Of a DNA stretch of 64,000 nt, positions 18,371-27,647 are shown in pieces. The translations under genes were made by a program, and so were the position numbers. Under the pieces are notes generated by a model. That model saw only the letters and a program-made list of their open reading frames with translations, ran no database searches and had not been told where the DNA came from. This DNA is from JBBATK01 sp044224515 (lineage in GTDB: Bacteria > Bacteroidota > Ignavibacteria > Kapaibacteriales > NICIL-2): contig JBGAKH010000013.1 of NCBI GenBank assembly GCA_044224515.1, positions 1 through 64,000 of the forward strand, in the 5' to 3' direction. The stretch's first letter is position 1. Every line of letters starts with the position of its first letter.

Positions 18371-19426
18371 ATGACTTCCAGCCCAACACCTACATCGGAA
18401 ACGCTGAGCGCATTGGCGTGGAAGCGACTCAAGAAAAACAGGGGAGCGGTTCTTGGATTGTGGTTTATTGTGACCTTGGTGCTCGTCGCGCTACTGGCTC
18501 CTTGGATTTCACCCATGGATCCCAATACGCAGGTTCTGGAGTATCCCTCGAAGCCGGGTATGTTTCGCGGCAACGTCTTACTGAAAAAGAATCCGGTTCA
18601 TCCAACCGAGCCCTACCTCGTTGCCGTTAAATCCTATGAGATCATCGGCGACAGCCTGCGTTTTGTTGATCCAATGAACAGAAGCTTCAGTCTTCCCAAA
18701 ACTGCGTTCTTTGGCAACAACGAAAGCGAATGGCATCGCGAACCTCTTTACATCCTTGGCACCGATAAGTATGGCCGGGACATCCTCTCGCGCATCTTTC
18801 ACGGTGCTCGCATTGCACTTTTGGTGGCAATTATTTCGGAGTCAATATCCATAGCGATTGGCATTCTCCTGGGTGCATTAGCCGGATTTTTCCGCGGATG
18901 GGTCGATGACCTCATTATGTGGTTTACCAATGTCATGTGGTCGTTTCCTACCGTACTCCTCGTTATCGCATTTAGTGTTATCCTTGGTAATGGAGTTTGG
19001 CAAACGTTTGTAGCTATTGGACTTAGTGGTTGGGTTGATTTGACTCGTGTTGTGCGGGGACAGTTCTTTTCCTTGCGGGAAACGGAGTTCATCGAAGCAA
19101 CACGCGCCTTTGGTTTTGGAACGATGCGAACCATTTTTCGCCACCTGCTTCCAAACACCTTGGGACCTGTGACCGTGATCGCGACGGCCGGTTTTGCAAC
19201 GGCAATCACGCTTGAGGCGAGCCTGAGTTTTATCGGTTTGGGAGTACAACCCCCGACGGCCTCATGGGGCAAAATGATTCAGGATGGTATTGGTTTTCTC
19301 TTCGTTGGACAAAGCCTTGAACTCGTGCTGTATCCCTGTATCGCTTTAGGTCTTACCGTGTATGCTTTTAACCTGTTTGGCGACGGTTTGCGAGATGCGG
19401 TTGACCCGAAAACTTCGCAACGTTAG
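18371..19426 (+). CDS. Oligopeptide/dipeptide ABC transporter permease, DppC/OppC family
   Basis: Inner-membrane subunit of a peptide- or nickel-type ABC importer. The N-terminal membrane segment (about 27-46) ends APWISPMDPN. The family motif LGTDKYGRDILSR is at 129-141, and the EAA loop contacting the ATPase is at about 240-262 (FIEATRAFGFGTMRTIFRHLLPN). Five further membrane helices fit the family. The extracytoplasmic stretch between the first helix and the GTDKYGRD motif is about 80 residues, longer than usual. No partner permease, ATPase or binding protein lies in the window, so the rest of the transporter must be elsewhere. Confidence 0.92.
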   Translation: MTSSPTPTSETLSALAWKRLKKNRGAVLGLWFIVTLVLVALLAPWISPMDPNTQVLEYPSKPGMFRGNVLLKKNPVHPTEPYLVAVKSYEIIGDSLRFVDPMNRSFSLPKTAFFGNNESEWHREPLYILGTDKYGRDILSRIFHGARIALLVAIISESISIAIGILLGALAGFFRGWVDDLIMWFTNVMWSFPTVLLVIAFSVILGNGVWQTFVAIGLSGWVDLTRVVRGQFFSLRETEFIEATRAFGFGTMRTIFRHLLPNTLGPVTVIATAGFATAITLEASLSFIGLGVQPPTASWGKMIQDGIGFLFVGQSLELVLYPCIALGLTVYAFNLFGDGLRDAVDPKTSQR

Positions 19427-19490
19427 GTCATTGCCTCTCGATAACGCCAATCGGCGACTCTCAGCTTTTTGTACTTGCCGACAACGCCGT

Positions 19491-19509
19491 GTCCTGTCCC
19501 TCACAGGAC
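19491..19509. other. Short perfect stem-loop upstream of grpE
   Basis: GTCCTGT and ACAGGAC form a 7-bp stem around a 5-base loop. No T tract follows, so it is not a standard terminator. Function unknown. Confidence 0.4.
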
Positions 19510-19724
19510 CTGCTTCCTACAATTTTGAGACCCTGTTTTCGTCTGGAATTTCTGCCACGCATCCTCTTCCACAGCCACGAGGCGTGCACGATTGACTCCT
19601 TGGCCAATAATCGCCGCATACCACTCACTGTGGAAAGCACAACGGAGCGGCACACAAAGCATGTCGTAGCCATTTGCTAGCTTTGTGATCGACCTCATTC
19701 TTATCAGGAGTACAAGCGATACCA

Positions 19725-20435
19725 ATGGACGAAAAACAAAAACCGCTGCGCACTGCGGCATCAAAGGTTAAAGATATATACAATGCCTACCGTCGAGGTG
19801 ACGAGAAGGCGGAAGTAGTTGCAGGTGAAGAAGTTGTGACTGCCACAACGTCTCAGGACATCAATCAGGTTCACATTCCGCACGAACAGACTTCGGACGA
19901 AGGCGTTGAGAGCATGGCAACGAGCGGATCTGAGGCAGACGAGGTAAAAGTACAGCTTGAGGCAATGCGCGACGCGCTACAGCGAGCTGAGAGAGAGCGC
20001 GATGACATGCGCGATCAACTCATGCGGAAAGTGGCCGAGTTTGAAAATATGCGCAAGCGAACGGAGCGAGAGAAAGAACAGTTGTCGCTCTATGTCAGCG
20101 AGCGCCTGTTTGGACGACTCGTGGATGTACTTGACGATCTGCACGCGGCACTCGAAGCCGGACGCAAGAGCGACGACTATGCTTCCATGCTAAGTGGTCT
20201 GGAAATGATCTACAACAAGACACACCGTATCTACGAGGAACACGGCGTGAAGCCACTGAACGCCGAGGTGAATTCACCCTTCAACGTCGATGTCCATGAA
20301 GCACTCATGCACATTCCGCATCCTGAAATCGCAGAAGGACAAGTCGTTCAACAGATTCAGCGTGGTTATATGCTTCATGATAGAGTATTACGCCATGCCA
20401 AGGTAGTGACTTCGGCAGGCAGCGGCGAGTCGTAA
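19725..20435 (+). CDS. grpE: Nucleotide exchange factor GrpE
   Basis: Co-chaperone that releases ADP from DnaK. The variable acidic N terminus (1-75) leads into a long coiled coil (about 76-130, RAERERDDMRDQLMRKVAEFENMRKR). The C-terminal beta domain carries the family motif (HEALMHIPHPEIAEGQVVQQIQRGYMLHDRVLRHAKVVTS). AGGAG lies about 13 bases before the ATG. It is followed by dnaJ after 126 bases, a common pairing. Neither dnaK nor hrcA is nearby, and no CIRCE operator is visible upstream. Confidence 0.96.
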   Translation: MDEKQKPLRTAASKVKDIYNAYRRGDEKAEVVAGEEVVTATTSQDINQVHIPHEQTSDEGVESMATSGSEADEVKVQLEAMRDALQRAERERDDMRDQLMRKVAEFENMRKRTEREKEQLSLYVSERLFGRLVDVLDDLHAALEAGRKSDDYASMLSGLEMIYNKTHRIYEEHGVKPLNAEVNSPFNVDVHEALMHIPHPEIAEGQVVQQIQRGYMLHDRVLRHAKVVTSAGSGES

Positions 20436-20561
20436 GCAAAGAGCTCATACCATTGTGGGATCTGAACTAAGTCTATAAGTTTCAACTGTATTGATTATCA
20501 ACTCCGCTAGAGAAGAGCCGGTCATTGATCGTTAGGTTCTTGCAAGCGAGACAAGCATTCT

Positions 20562-21740
20562 ATGAATAAGCGCGATTATTATGAGGTACTGGGTCTGAGC
20601 AAGGGTGCATCAGCCGACGAGATAAAATCTTCGTATCGCAAGCTTGCGATGAAGTACCACCCTGACCGAAATCAGGGAGACAAAGAGGCAGAAGAGAAGT
20701 TCAAAGAGGCATCCGAAGCCTATGAAGTGTTGAGCGATAGCACGAAGCGTTCTCGCTATGACCAAATGGGACACCAAGGTTTACGGGGCGGGCAAGACTT
20801 CCATCAGTATTCAAACATCAACGACATCTTTTCGCAGTTCGGTGACATATTTGGCGGCGGAGGCGGGGCGTCAATTTTTGAGGAATTCTTTGGAGGAGGC
20901 GGAGGACGTCGTGGTGGCTCATCCCGACGTAGCGTTGGCCAACCCGGGTCTGATCTCAAGATTCGTTTGCCACTAAGTCTGGAAGAAATTGCCAGCGGTG
21001 TCGAGAAGACCTTGAAAATTAAGCGTCAACGCGAGTGTGATACCTGCAGTGGCAGTGGTGCAAAAGCCGGCTCAGGAAACGTGACCTGTCCGACCTGCCA
21101 AGGTCAGGGCGAGATTCGCCAGGTTTCGCGCTCCATGTTTGGACAATTCGTCAACATTAGCGCCTGCAACAATTGCGGTGGATCCGGACAAGTCATCAAG
21201 GATCATTGTGAAACGTGTAAAGGTGAAGGTCGAGTCAACGGAGAGACAACTATTAAAGTCAATGTCCCGGCCGGTGTCAGCGAAGGCAATTACATTCCTA
21301 TTCAAGGAAAAGGCAATGCCGGTCGTCGCGGGGGGCCTGCCGGTGATGTGATTGTTGTGATCCAAGAAATTGAACACCAGCATTTTACGCGCGAAGGCGA
21401 CGATGTCATTTACAACTTGACGATTTCTTATCCGGATGCCGCCTTAGGTGGTGAAGTGATGGTTCCGACGCTTGGCGGCACGGCTGCTCTCACCATTCAA
21501 GCAGGTACTCAACCCGGTACGGTATTGAAAATGCGCGACAGAGGTATTCCGCATTTGAATAGCTACGGCAAGGGTGACGAGCTTGTGCACGTCAATGTAT
21601 TCGTCCCGTCAAAACTCAGTTCTGCAGAGAAAGAGCTGCTAAAAGAGCTCGGCAAAAGTGAAAATATCTCTCCCAAAAAGTCCAAGAAGTCGTCGAAAGA
21701 TGCTTCCTTTTTTGGTAAGGTAAAAGATGCATTCAGTTAA
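20562..21740 (+). CDS. dnaJ: Chaperone protein DnaJ
   Basis: Full-length type I J-protein (392 residues) that delivers clients to DnaK and stimulates its ATPase. The J domain is residues 1-70 with HPD at 33-35. A Gly/Phe-rich linker follows. The zinc-binding region has four repeats: CDTCSGSG, CPTCQGQG, CNNCGGSG and CETCKGEG. The C-terminal substrate domains follow, then a short Lys/Ser-rich tail. It is downstream of grpE on the same strand and convergent with hslO. Confidence 0.97.
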   Translation: MNKRDYYEVLGLSKGASADEIKSSYRKLAMKYHPDRNQGDKEAEEKFKEASEAYEVLSDSTKRSRYDQMGHQGLRGGQDFHQYSNINDIFSQFGDIFGGGGGASIFEEFFGGGGGRRGGSSRRSVGQPGSDLKIRLPLSLEEIASGVEKTLKIKRQRECDTCSGSGAKAGSGNVTCPTCQGQGEIRQVSRSMFGQFVNISACNNCGGSGQVIKDHCETCKGEGRVNGETTIKVNVPAGVSEGNYIPIQGKGNAGRRGGPAGDVIVVIQEIEHQHFTREGDDVIYNLTISYPDAALGGEVMVPTLGGTAALTIQAGTQPGTVLKMRDRGIPHLNSYGKGDELVHVNVFVPSKLSSAEKELLKELGKSENISPKKSKKSSKDASFFGKVKDAFS

Positions 21741-21825
21741 GCAGGACTTCTTTTGTTAAGGCTCGCGCTGCGCGCTTCGCCGGTCAGTTCTCTTTACAAA
21801 GAGGCGAACCCAAAACCATACGCTG

Positions 21826-21867
21826 AAAAAAAATCGAGGCATCATTCATTGTTGAATGATGCCTCGA
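21826..21867 (-). terminator. Rho-independent terminator of hslO
   Basis: A perfect 15-bp stem (TCGAGGCATCATTCA and its complement, 4-nt loop). On the minus strand it is followed by eight T residues. It is placed just after the hslO stop and also blocks read-through towards dnaJ. Confidence 0.93.
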
Positions 21868-21964
21868 ACTATGTATAGGAGATTATTCGTTCAGCGCTGC
21901 ATGACAGCCTGGGGTACGCTCCGGCTCGTTGTGCCGCGATGTCGATCGCGCCCGGAGATGGCAC

Positions 21965-22864
21965 TTAGTTTTGGTTGGCTTGAAGCTGAGACAACAACTC
22001 GTCGAAGTCTGCATTCGAAAGTTCGTAGTGGTTGTTGCAATACTGACAAACCAGTTCGCGCTGTCCTGCATCACGCATACCGCGAACTTCTTTCATCCCA
22101 AGCGTCAAAAGGATCGATTTAAAGCGATCCAAAGAACACCTACAGAAGAAGTCTACGGGAGTGTTGTTAATTATTTCACACTCTGAAGGCATGAACTGTC
22201 GAAGAATCTCATCAGGATGATATCCGTTCTTGGCAAGCTCCGCTACCGAACCAATGCTGAGCATATTGTCATGCACGACTTGAATATTATGCTCGCTTGC
22301 GTCCGGCATAGCTTGTACGATAATACCTGCCGAGTGGAGAATTTCTCCATCTTCAGTCATGTCGACATCTAAGCGCACAGCCGAGGGAATTTGTTCGCTC
22401 TGTGTAAGGTAGTAGGCAAGGTCGGCACTAACATTCCCATTCTGCAGAGCAACAACACCGGAAACAGGTTCAAACTTGCCATAGAGAATTCGCGTAACTC
22501 GCAGAAGACCCACTCCCAAAGCGCTGTCAGTATTTTCAGGGTTGTCGTTTTTGTCCACGTATCCGCGTACTTCACCTACCTGCAATGCTTCGGCGAAGAT
22601 GCGTTTATAGAGTCCGTTTCCCATGAGTTCAAGCACAATGCGTTCTTCTCCCTTTAGAAAAGACGCAAGGAGCGAAGCTGCTGCCAGGCTTCTGGATAGC
22701 AAAAGAGTAGATAAAGGATCAAGGTGATGCCGACGTTGCGCCTCACGTGCTGCGTTGGTATTGACGATGGCGGCTGCACGAAATGTTCCGTCGGTAGTTA
22801 TAGCTCGCGCCGATCGGTCGCGATGAAGAAATTTCTGTTTGAGTTCGTTTGTGTCCATGTACAA
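21965..22864 (-). CDS. hslO: Redox-regulated chaperone Hsp33
   Basis: Cytoplasmic holdase activated by oxidation. The C terminus carries the redox-switch zinc site as CxC (FFCRCSLDR) and CxxC (VCQYCNNHY), with typical spacing of about 30 residues. The N-terminal core contains the usual ARxxGTFRAAAIVNTNAAREAQRRHHLDPL-type segment with conserved polar and small residues. Length of 299 fits the family. Starts at ATG 22864, divergent from the M15 peptidase 64 bases away, and ends at a strong terminator. It is convergent with dnaJ, giving a small protein-quality neighbourhood. Confidence 0.95.
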   Translation of the reverse strand: MYMDTNELKQKFLHRDRSARAITTDGTFRAAAIVNTNAAREAQRRHHLDPLSTLLLSRSLAAASLLASFLKGEERIVLELMGNGLYKRIFAEALQVGEVRGYVDKNDNPENTDSALGVGLLRVTRILYGKFEPVSGVVALQNGNVSADLAYYLTQSEQIPSAVRLDVDMTEDGEILHSAGIIVQAMPDASEHNIQVVHDNMLSIGSVAELAKNGYHPDEILRQFMPSECEIINNTPVDFFCRCSLDRFKSILLTLGMKEVRGMRDAGQRELVCQYCNNHYELSNADFDELLSQLQANQN

Positions 22865-22928
22865 GTGCTGGTGCGGAGCGGGTGCATCCGACGTGATTGA
22901 GTAGATTGACGATTATTCGTCTGAGCCT

Positions 22929-23732
22929 ATGAAGATTGAAAATACGCAGAGTGGCGCAAAAATGCTTTGTGTCGGACCTGACCAAGCCGTGGACGTACGT
23001 CGCCAAACCATAGCCACGTTCTCACGTGTCATCCTTGTCGTCCTAGCCCTTGGCAGCGCAGTCACACTGTTTCGCATCGCTGATGCATCCATGAGTCCGA
23101 CAGCTGTCATATGGCCCTTGATCCGGCACGAAGTAGAAGCTCAGCCAAGCTCGTATGCAACCGAAGCCCAAGCGAAGCGCACATCAATCAACCGGGATAG
23201 CGGGCTCATCATTGATGCTCACTATACCAGAGAGCAAGCATTGAGCGGTAGCTCTGCACCGGAATCGCTACTAGCCCAACAGGAGTTAGTCGAGCTGCGA
23301 TACTGGGGAATGGACGGACGTAGACACCAAGGACAAATTGTGGTTCATCGTCGTGTGGTGCAGGATGTTCGAGAAATTTTTCAAGCCATCGATTCTGCTC
23401 GATTTCCTTTGAAATCGGTTATCCCGATTGTGCGCTATCGATGGGACGACGACGCCTCTATTGCTGCCAACAATACATCCGGCTTTAACTACCGCACCAT
23501 TAGTGGTACAAATCGACTATCCAAGCACGCCGAGGGTATTGCCATCGACCTAAACCCCTATCTCAATCCCTGGAGAGGCGGTCATGGCAGAACAACTCGT
23601 CCTTACGATATCAGTATTCCGGGGACTTTGCAGGCGGGCGACGTGGTAGTACGCGCATTCGAGAACCATGGATGGACCTGGGGAGGCAAGTGGTCGGGAT
23701 CCAAAGATTACCAACATTTTGATAAACGCTGA
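22929..23732 (+). CDS. M15 family metallopeptidase (VanY/D-Ala-D-Ala carboxypeptidase-like), membrane-anchored
   Basis: Single N-terminal membrane segment (about 33-50), so the catalytic domain is predicted outside the inner membrane. Zinc-site pattern of the M15 family is present: H200 and D207 in SKHAEGIAIDLNP, H263 in YQHFD, with FENHGWTWGGKW between. This group cleaves D-amino-acid peptide bonds in peptidoglycan stem peptides or acts as an L,D/D,D-endopeptidase. The exact bond cannot be told from sequence. Divergent from hslO; anmK and a PAP2 phosphatase nearby also concern the cell wall. Confidence 0.88.
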   Translation: MKIENTQSGAKMLCVGPDQAVDVRRQTIATFSRVILVVLALGSAVTLFRIADASMSPTAVIWPLIRHEVEAQPSSYATEAQAKRTSINRDSGLIIDAHYTREQALSGSSAPESLLAQQELVELRYWGMDGRRHQGQIVVHRRVVQDVREIFQAIDSARFPLKSVIPIVRYRWDDDASIAANNTSGFNYRTISGTNRLSKHAEGIAIDLNPYLNPWRGGHGRTTRPYDISIPGTLQAGDVVVRAFENHGWTWGGKWSGSKDYQHFDKR

Positions 23733-24437
23733 GCATGCGACCGTAATAGGAGCAGATATTCCGATTCGCTCTACTCGATGTTCCTCATAGCCTGCAACAA
23801 AAAGATGTGAGACCGTAGTGCAGTGTCGGCCGATTCGAATCGATGTCGGGCAGCTTCCTGCAGTACTCCGTCTATGCCCCTGCAACCGGTGGATTTTCAA
23901 GAGGGTAGACGTGATTGTCAATGCTTCTTAAGGGGCTATGTCGGTAGGCACGAGTGGAAGAAAAGCCGCTGAGCCGAGCCTTGTAGATAACTTTTTTTGA
24001 AACGCATTGCAATGTCCATGGTTATTCAGACGTCGATCATTCAAACGACCTAAAAACTTGCTGGAGCAGTAAACCCCGACGGATCGGGCTGGGTCATAGA
24101 GTACGAGAGACTTCGACATCAACGATTTGCATCGGAAGGGGTACAGGCCGATCACCAGCGGTCTACAATCCAATCGAAACGGTAGAAAACGCAATCACCA
24201 CTGCTTCTGCCACGAACTTCCGAAAGCAGCTCAGTCAAGAAGTACCGTACAACGTATACCACACGAAAGTTGAGATCAAGGGGCACATCCCCCTCTCGTC
24301 GAAACCGACGCTCACCTTTTACCACCGCAAGAAAAGCCGCCACAAGCGGCTTTCTTGTTTATGAAAGTCGTGAATGTTCTGAAGCTCATCAGACTAAAGT
24401 GTTTGGGGCTTATAGTGCAAGGGGATGGGAGTTGGAC
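23733..24437. other. Long intergenic region with an open but start-less frame
   Basis: About 700 bases without a supported gene. On the plus strand 23987-24364 is open for about 125 codons with no ATG, GTG or TTG in frame; the last 65 codons look protein-like and end in a basic tail overlapping the hairpin at 24331. The minus strand has a 63-codon frame in the same place. Either could be a gene remnant. A 12-bp palindrome CGATTCGAATCG lies near 23834. No tRNA or known RNA was recognised. Confidence 0.4.
24331..24360. terminator. Probable terminator downstream of the PAP2 phosphatase
   Basis: 8-bp stem AAAGCCGC with GCGGCTTT and a 5-nt loop. It is followed by TTTCTTGTTT on the plus strand and by TTTTCTTG on the minus strand. 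It lies about 80 bases after the stop of the minus-strand gene ending at 24438. The T tracts are imperfect. Confidence 0.6.
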
Positions 24438-25010
24438 CTATTCCGGCACCGTATCATTGAGACGAAGCGGCGCATATCGTTTTGCCAACGCAGTATAAAC
24501 GTGAAGTAGTAGACTTGCCAGCAGCAAGCCTTCAATAGCCCCGGCGAACACGTCCAAGGGATAGTGAACGCCGACGTATACGCGAGAGAACGCGATGACG
24601 ACGGCAATGGCAAACCACAGCACACGCAGACGTCGATAGAAGAAACTCAGAACAACAGCGGCTGCAAAATTATTTGTGGCATGCGTGGAAGGGAATGAAC
24701 TTCCTCCCGCCGGAACGAGTACGCGGGCATCACTAAGAGCAACGGAAGGTCTTACGCGCTGCACTTGCTCTTTGAGCAACCGACTGTTCGTTGCGTCACT
24801 GATAAGGATGCAACTCAACAACACGCAGGTGCAGACACGTCCACGACGTCCACCTCTCCACACCAACAACGCCAATCCAACGACGTAAACCGGCATCCAC
24901 ATTTTGACATTCGTAACGACAGGCATCAGCATGTCAAAAACAGGATTGGCCCAGCCGTGATTAAAGGCGTAATACAGGAATTGATCGAAGGCAAGAAACC
25001 AGTCAAGCAT
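24438..25010 (-). CDS. PAP2-family lipid phosphatase (undecaprenyl-diphosphatase-like)
   Basis: Integral membrane phosphatase of the PAP2/BacA-alternative superfamily. The three-part active site is complete: KxxxxxxRP (KEQVQRVRP), PSTH (usual PSGH, here with Thr) and SRxxxxxHxxxD (SRVYVGVHYPLD). Five or six membrane helices surround it. Family members recycle undecaprenyl diphosphate or dephosphorylate other lipid phosphates. The frame is open to a TTG at 25085, but ATG 25010 starts the typical DWFLAFDQFLYYAFNHG opening and is preferred. Neither start has a clear ribosome binding site. Confidence 0.88.
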   Translation of the reverse strand: MLDWFLAFDQFLYYAFNHGWANPVFDMLMPVVTNVKMWMPVYVVGLALLVWRGGRRGRVCTCVLLSCILISDATNSRLLKEQVQRVRPSVALSDARVLVPAGGSSFPSTHATNNFAAAVVLSFFYRRLRVLWFAIAVVIAFSRVYVGVHYPLDVFAGAIEGLLLASLLLHVYTALAKRYAPLRLNDTVPE

Positions 25011-25344
25011 CACAAAGCGAAGAAAAACACAGCAGAATCCGAGTTGGCGACCGCCATAGAGTCGCACATTCAACGGCGACAACAACCTCGAATTTCGTAC
25101 AGAACAATGCGGAAGAAACTCGGGTCTCGGCGGCTTTGAATGGCCACTACGATCTCCGAGTGCTGGCTAGAAGCTCTGGCTTCCTGCTGAGGTTGTATTT
25201 TCGGCAAATTACTCTTCGGCAACGATTCTGCACAGAGCTGCGCAATGCACACTAGAAGCCCAGCGGGGAATAGTGATGGCGGTCGATTTTCGAAGAAGGT
25301 TGTGTGCAGGTTGACGACAGCATCAAAAAAGAAAAAAGAGCGTT

Positions 25345-26532
25345 ATGAAAAACTATGTGTCGACGGAGGAATGGCTGAGTACATCCAGACGCGTCGCCGG
25401 GGTTATGAGTGGGACTTCGATGGATGGCATAGATGTGACTATTGCAGAGTTTTCTGAACATGCGACAGCCGCAGGCTGTCGCATGAAGCAAGAAGTCTGT
25501 GTATCGCTAGAGTATAGTGATGAGCAGCGACAGTACCTGTTAAGGCTTGTCGAGCAGCCTTTTCCCATATCGACATATTGCGATCTACCCGTGTTACTGG
25601 CCACTTGGTATAATGAAGCTGTGCAAAAAGCATGTGCAGAGCTTGGGATTTCGAGTGCGGAGTTGGATGCAATTGGTGTTCACGGGCAGACGCTTTGGCA
25701 TGCACCGCAAGAACACGAAGTATTGGGACGGCCCATTCGCTCCACCTTGCAAGTGTGTAATGGTGCGAGCTTAGCGGTGATGAGCGAGACAACAATAGTA
25801 TCTGATTTTCGAAGTGGTGATGTTGCTTTAGGAGGGCAAGGAGCACCCTTGGTTCCGATATTCGATGTCATGTTTCTGCACGACTCGAACGAAGATCGGG
25901 TTTCATTGAACATCGGAGGCATGGCAAACATTACAGCCTTAGGGCGCGACGTGCGTCATGAGACCGTGCAAGCTTTTGACACAGGTCCCGGAAATGTTTG
26001 GATTGATGCTGCGATGCAGTTTCTCTACGGACGTGCATATGATGCAGATGGCGCATGTGCGCGAGTAGGGTCTCTCAATAGCGCGCTGTTCGAAGAACTC
26101 AAGGGCATCGATTACATTACACAGCCCGCGCCCAAATCTACCGGACGAGAGCTCTTTTCGCGGGCGAGTCTCCAGAACTACCTCCAATCTCGAACGCAGC
26201 ATGTGCAGGCTGCAGATGTGGTACGTACGATCAGTGACTTCACTGTGTGGAGCATTGTCCAAAACATCCGAATGGTTATGCCTAATTGTGACAGACTCAT
26301 TGTGTCCGGCGGAGGAAGTCAAAATTCCTACCTGATGGAAGCCTTGGCGGGGCAGTTGGGGACCACGGCTGTGGTGAGCTCAGATAGCCTTGGAATCGCC
26401 TCAAAAAGCAAAGAATCGCTATGTTTTGCCTATTTGGCTTGGAGGAGACTTGCCGGCTTGCACTCAAATCTTCCCTCGGTCACCGGAGCGAAACGCGGCA
26501 CGCTCTTGGGGCAAATCGCATGTCCCGGATGA
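25345..26532 (+). CDS. anmK: Anhydro-N-acetylmuramic acid kinase
   Basis: Phosphorylates and hydrates 1,6-anhydro-MurNAc released during peptidoglycan turnover, returning it to amino-sugar metabolism. The phosphate-binding motif GVMSGTSMDGID is at about 19-30. SDFRSGDVALGGQGAPLVP and FDTGPGNVWIDA follow in the order of the ASKHA kinase fold, with SGGGSQN near the C terminus. Length of 395 is slightly over the usual 365-380. The PAP2 phosphatase and M15 peptidase upstream form a loose cell-wall neighbourhood, although on different strands. Confidence 0.95.
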   Translation: MKNYVSTEEWLSTSRRVAGVMSGTSMDGIDVTIAEFSEHATAAGCRMKQEVCVSLEYSDEQRQYLLRLVEQPFPISTYCDLPVLLATWYNEAVQKACAELGISSAELDAIGVHGQTLWHAPQEHEVLGRPIRSTLQVCNGASLAVMSETTIVSDFRSGDVALGGQGAPLVPIFDVMFLHDSNEDRVSLNIGGMANITALGRDVRHETVQAFDTGPGNVWIDAAMQFLYGRAYDADGACARVGSLNSALFEELKGIDYITQPAPKSTGRELFSRASLQNYLQSRTQHVQAADVVRTISDFTVWSIVQNIRMVMPNCDRLIVSGGGSQNSYLMEALAGQLGTTAVVSSDSLGIASKSKESLCFAYLAWRRLAGLHSNLPSVTGAKRGTLLGQIACPG

Positions 26533-26657
26533 GCCTCTAAAACCCGGGCGGGGAACAGGCTCAGCACAAAAATCTTTCATGAAAATTATGTCAAATCATT
26601 TTTTCCCCGTAAATTAGCAGTCCGCTAAAAAATTATTCAACAAACGACAGGCTTAGT

Positions 26658-27107
26658 GTGAAAACGTCAGGTGACTTTACAAAGTCCGTACGCAAAGAGG
26701 ACACAGACCCCAAGTGGTGGGTCGTGGATGCAAACGGTCAAACTCTTGGTCGCATTGCTTCACAAGTAGCATCATTGCTTCGTGGAAAGCACAAACCATC
26801 CTTTACCTCGCACGTGGACTGCGGTGATTATGTCATCGTGTTGAATGCGGACAAGGTCACTATGAAGGGTAAGCGTCAAGAGCAAAAGGAATACTTCCAC
26901 CACACCCAATATCCGGGTGGGGAGCGTTTCCGCAGCTTCAAGCAACTCATTCAAGACAAGCCCGAAGAAATCATCGAGCTTGCTGTGAAGGGTATGTTGC
27001 CGAAGAACTCTCTTGGAAAGAAGATCGGTGCAAAGTTGAAAGTGTATCGCGGTACCGAGCACAGCCACGCAGCCCAAAAGCCGGAAGTCTATCAATTGAA
27101 GTATTAA
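26658..27107 (+). CDS. rplM: 50S ribosomal protein L13
   Basis: Large-subunit protein, early assembly. Characteristic opening after the initiator (KTSGDFTKSVRKEDTDPKWWVVDANGQTLGRIAS) and GMLPKNSLG motif. The start is GTG at 26658, placing Met-Lys-Thr at the N terminus as in most L13 proteins. It is followed after seven bases by rpsI, the near-universal rplM-rpsI pair. Confidence 0.97.
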   Translation: MKTSGDFTKSVRKEDTDPKWWVVDANGQTLGRIASQVASLLRGKHKPSFTSHVDCGDYVIVLNADKVTMKGKRQEQKEYFHHTQYPGGERFRSFKQLIQDKPEEIIELAVKGMLPKNSLGKKIGAKLKVYRGTEHSHAAQKPEVYQLKY

Positions 27108-27114
27108 GATTGTC

Positions 27115-27507
27115 ATGATGAACAAAGCATTTCAAGGTACAGGTCGTCGTAAAACCGCAGTAGCGCGTATCCGCATTGTTCCTGGTACAGGAAAAGTAAT
27201 GGTAAACCGTAAGAGTCTCGAAGAGTACTTTCCGGTCATCACCACCCGTCAGGAAGCTCTCCGTCCGATCGCAGAAACAAAGTCGGAAGGAAAGTTCGAT
27301 ATTTTCGTGAACGTGCATGGCGGTGGAAAGACCGGTCAAGCAGGTGCTGTAAGCCTTGGCATTGCGCGTGCGTTGTTGGAATTTGATTCCACCTTGCGTC
27401 CGGCATTGCGTACCGCTTCCTTGTTGACTCGTGACCCGCGTATGGTTGAGCGTAAGAAGTACGGCCAGAAGAAGGCTCGTAAACGCTTCCAGTTCTCCAA
27501 GCGCTAA
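27115..27507 (+). CDS. rpsI: 30S ribosomal protein S9
   Basis: Small-subunit head protein whose basic tail reaches the P-site tRNA. GTGRRKTAVARIRIVPGTGK at the N terminus and the C-terminal KKYGQKKARKRFQFSKR tail are diagnostic. Two adjacent ATG codons (27115 and 27118) could both start it. It is the second gene of the rplM-rpsI operon and ends before a strong terminator. Confidence 0.97.
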   Translation: MMNKAFQGTGRRKTAVARIRIVPGTGKVMVNRKSLEEYFPVITTRQEALRPIAETKSEGKFDIFVNVHGGGKTGQAGAVSLGIARALLEFDSTLRPALRTASLLTRDPRMVERKKYGQKKARKRFQFSKR

Positions 27508-27515
27508 GACAGTGT

Positions 27516-27550
27516 TGGGGTCAGAGTCAAACTCCGACCCCACTTTTTTT
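27516..27550 (+). terminator. Rho-independent terminator of rplM-rpsI
   Basis: Stem TGGGGTCAGAGT with ACTCCGACCCCA (one mismatch), 3-nt loop, then seven T residues. It separates rplM-rpsI from rpsB-tsf. Confidence 0.92.
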
Positions 27551-27647
27551 ATACTACCATGCTTCATGTGCCTGACGTGTGTTTCTCTTTTGAGAAATGT
27601 TCAGGAGTACCGCAGGGAGCAGATGTTTAACACAACATTTTACTGCT

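Noticed and set aside
19427..19724. CIRCE/HrcA operator upstream of grpE
   Set aside because: No TTAGCACTC-N9-GAGTGCTAA or close variant is present; only a short unrelated stem-loop is seen.
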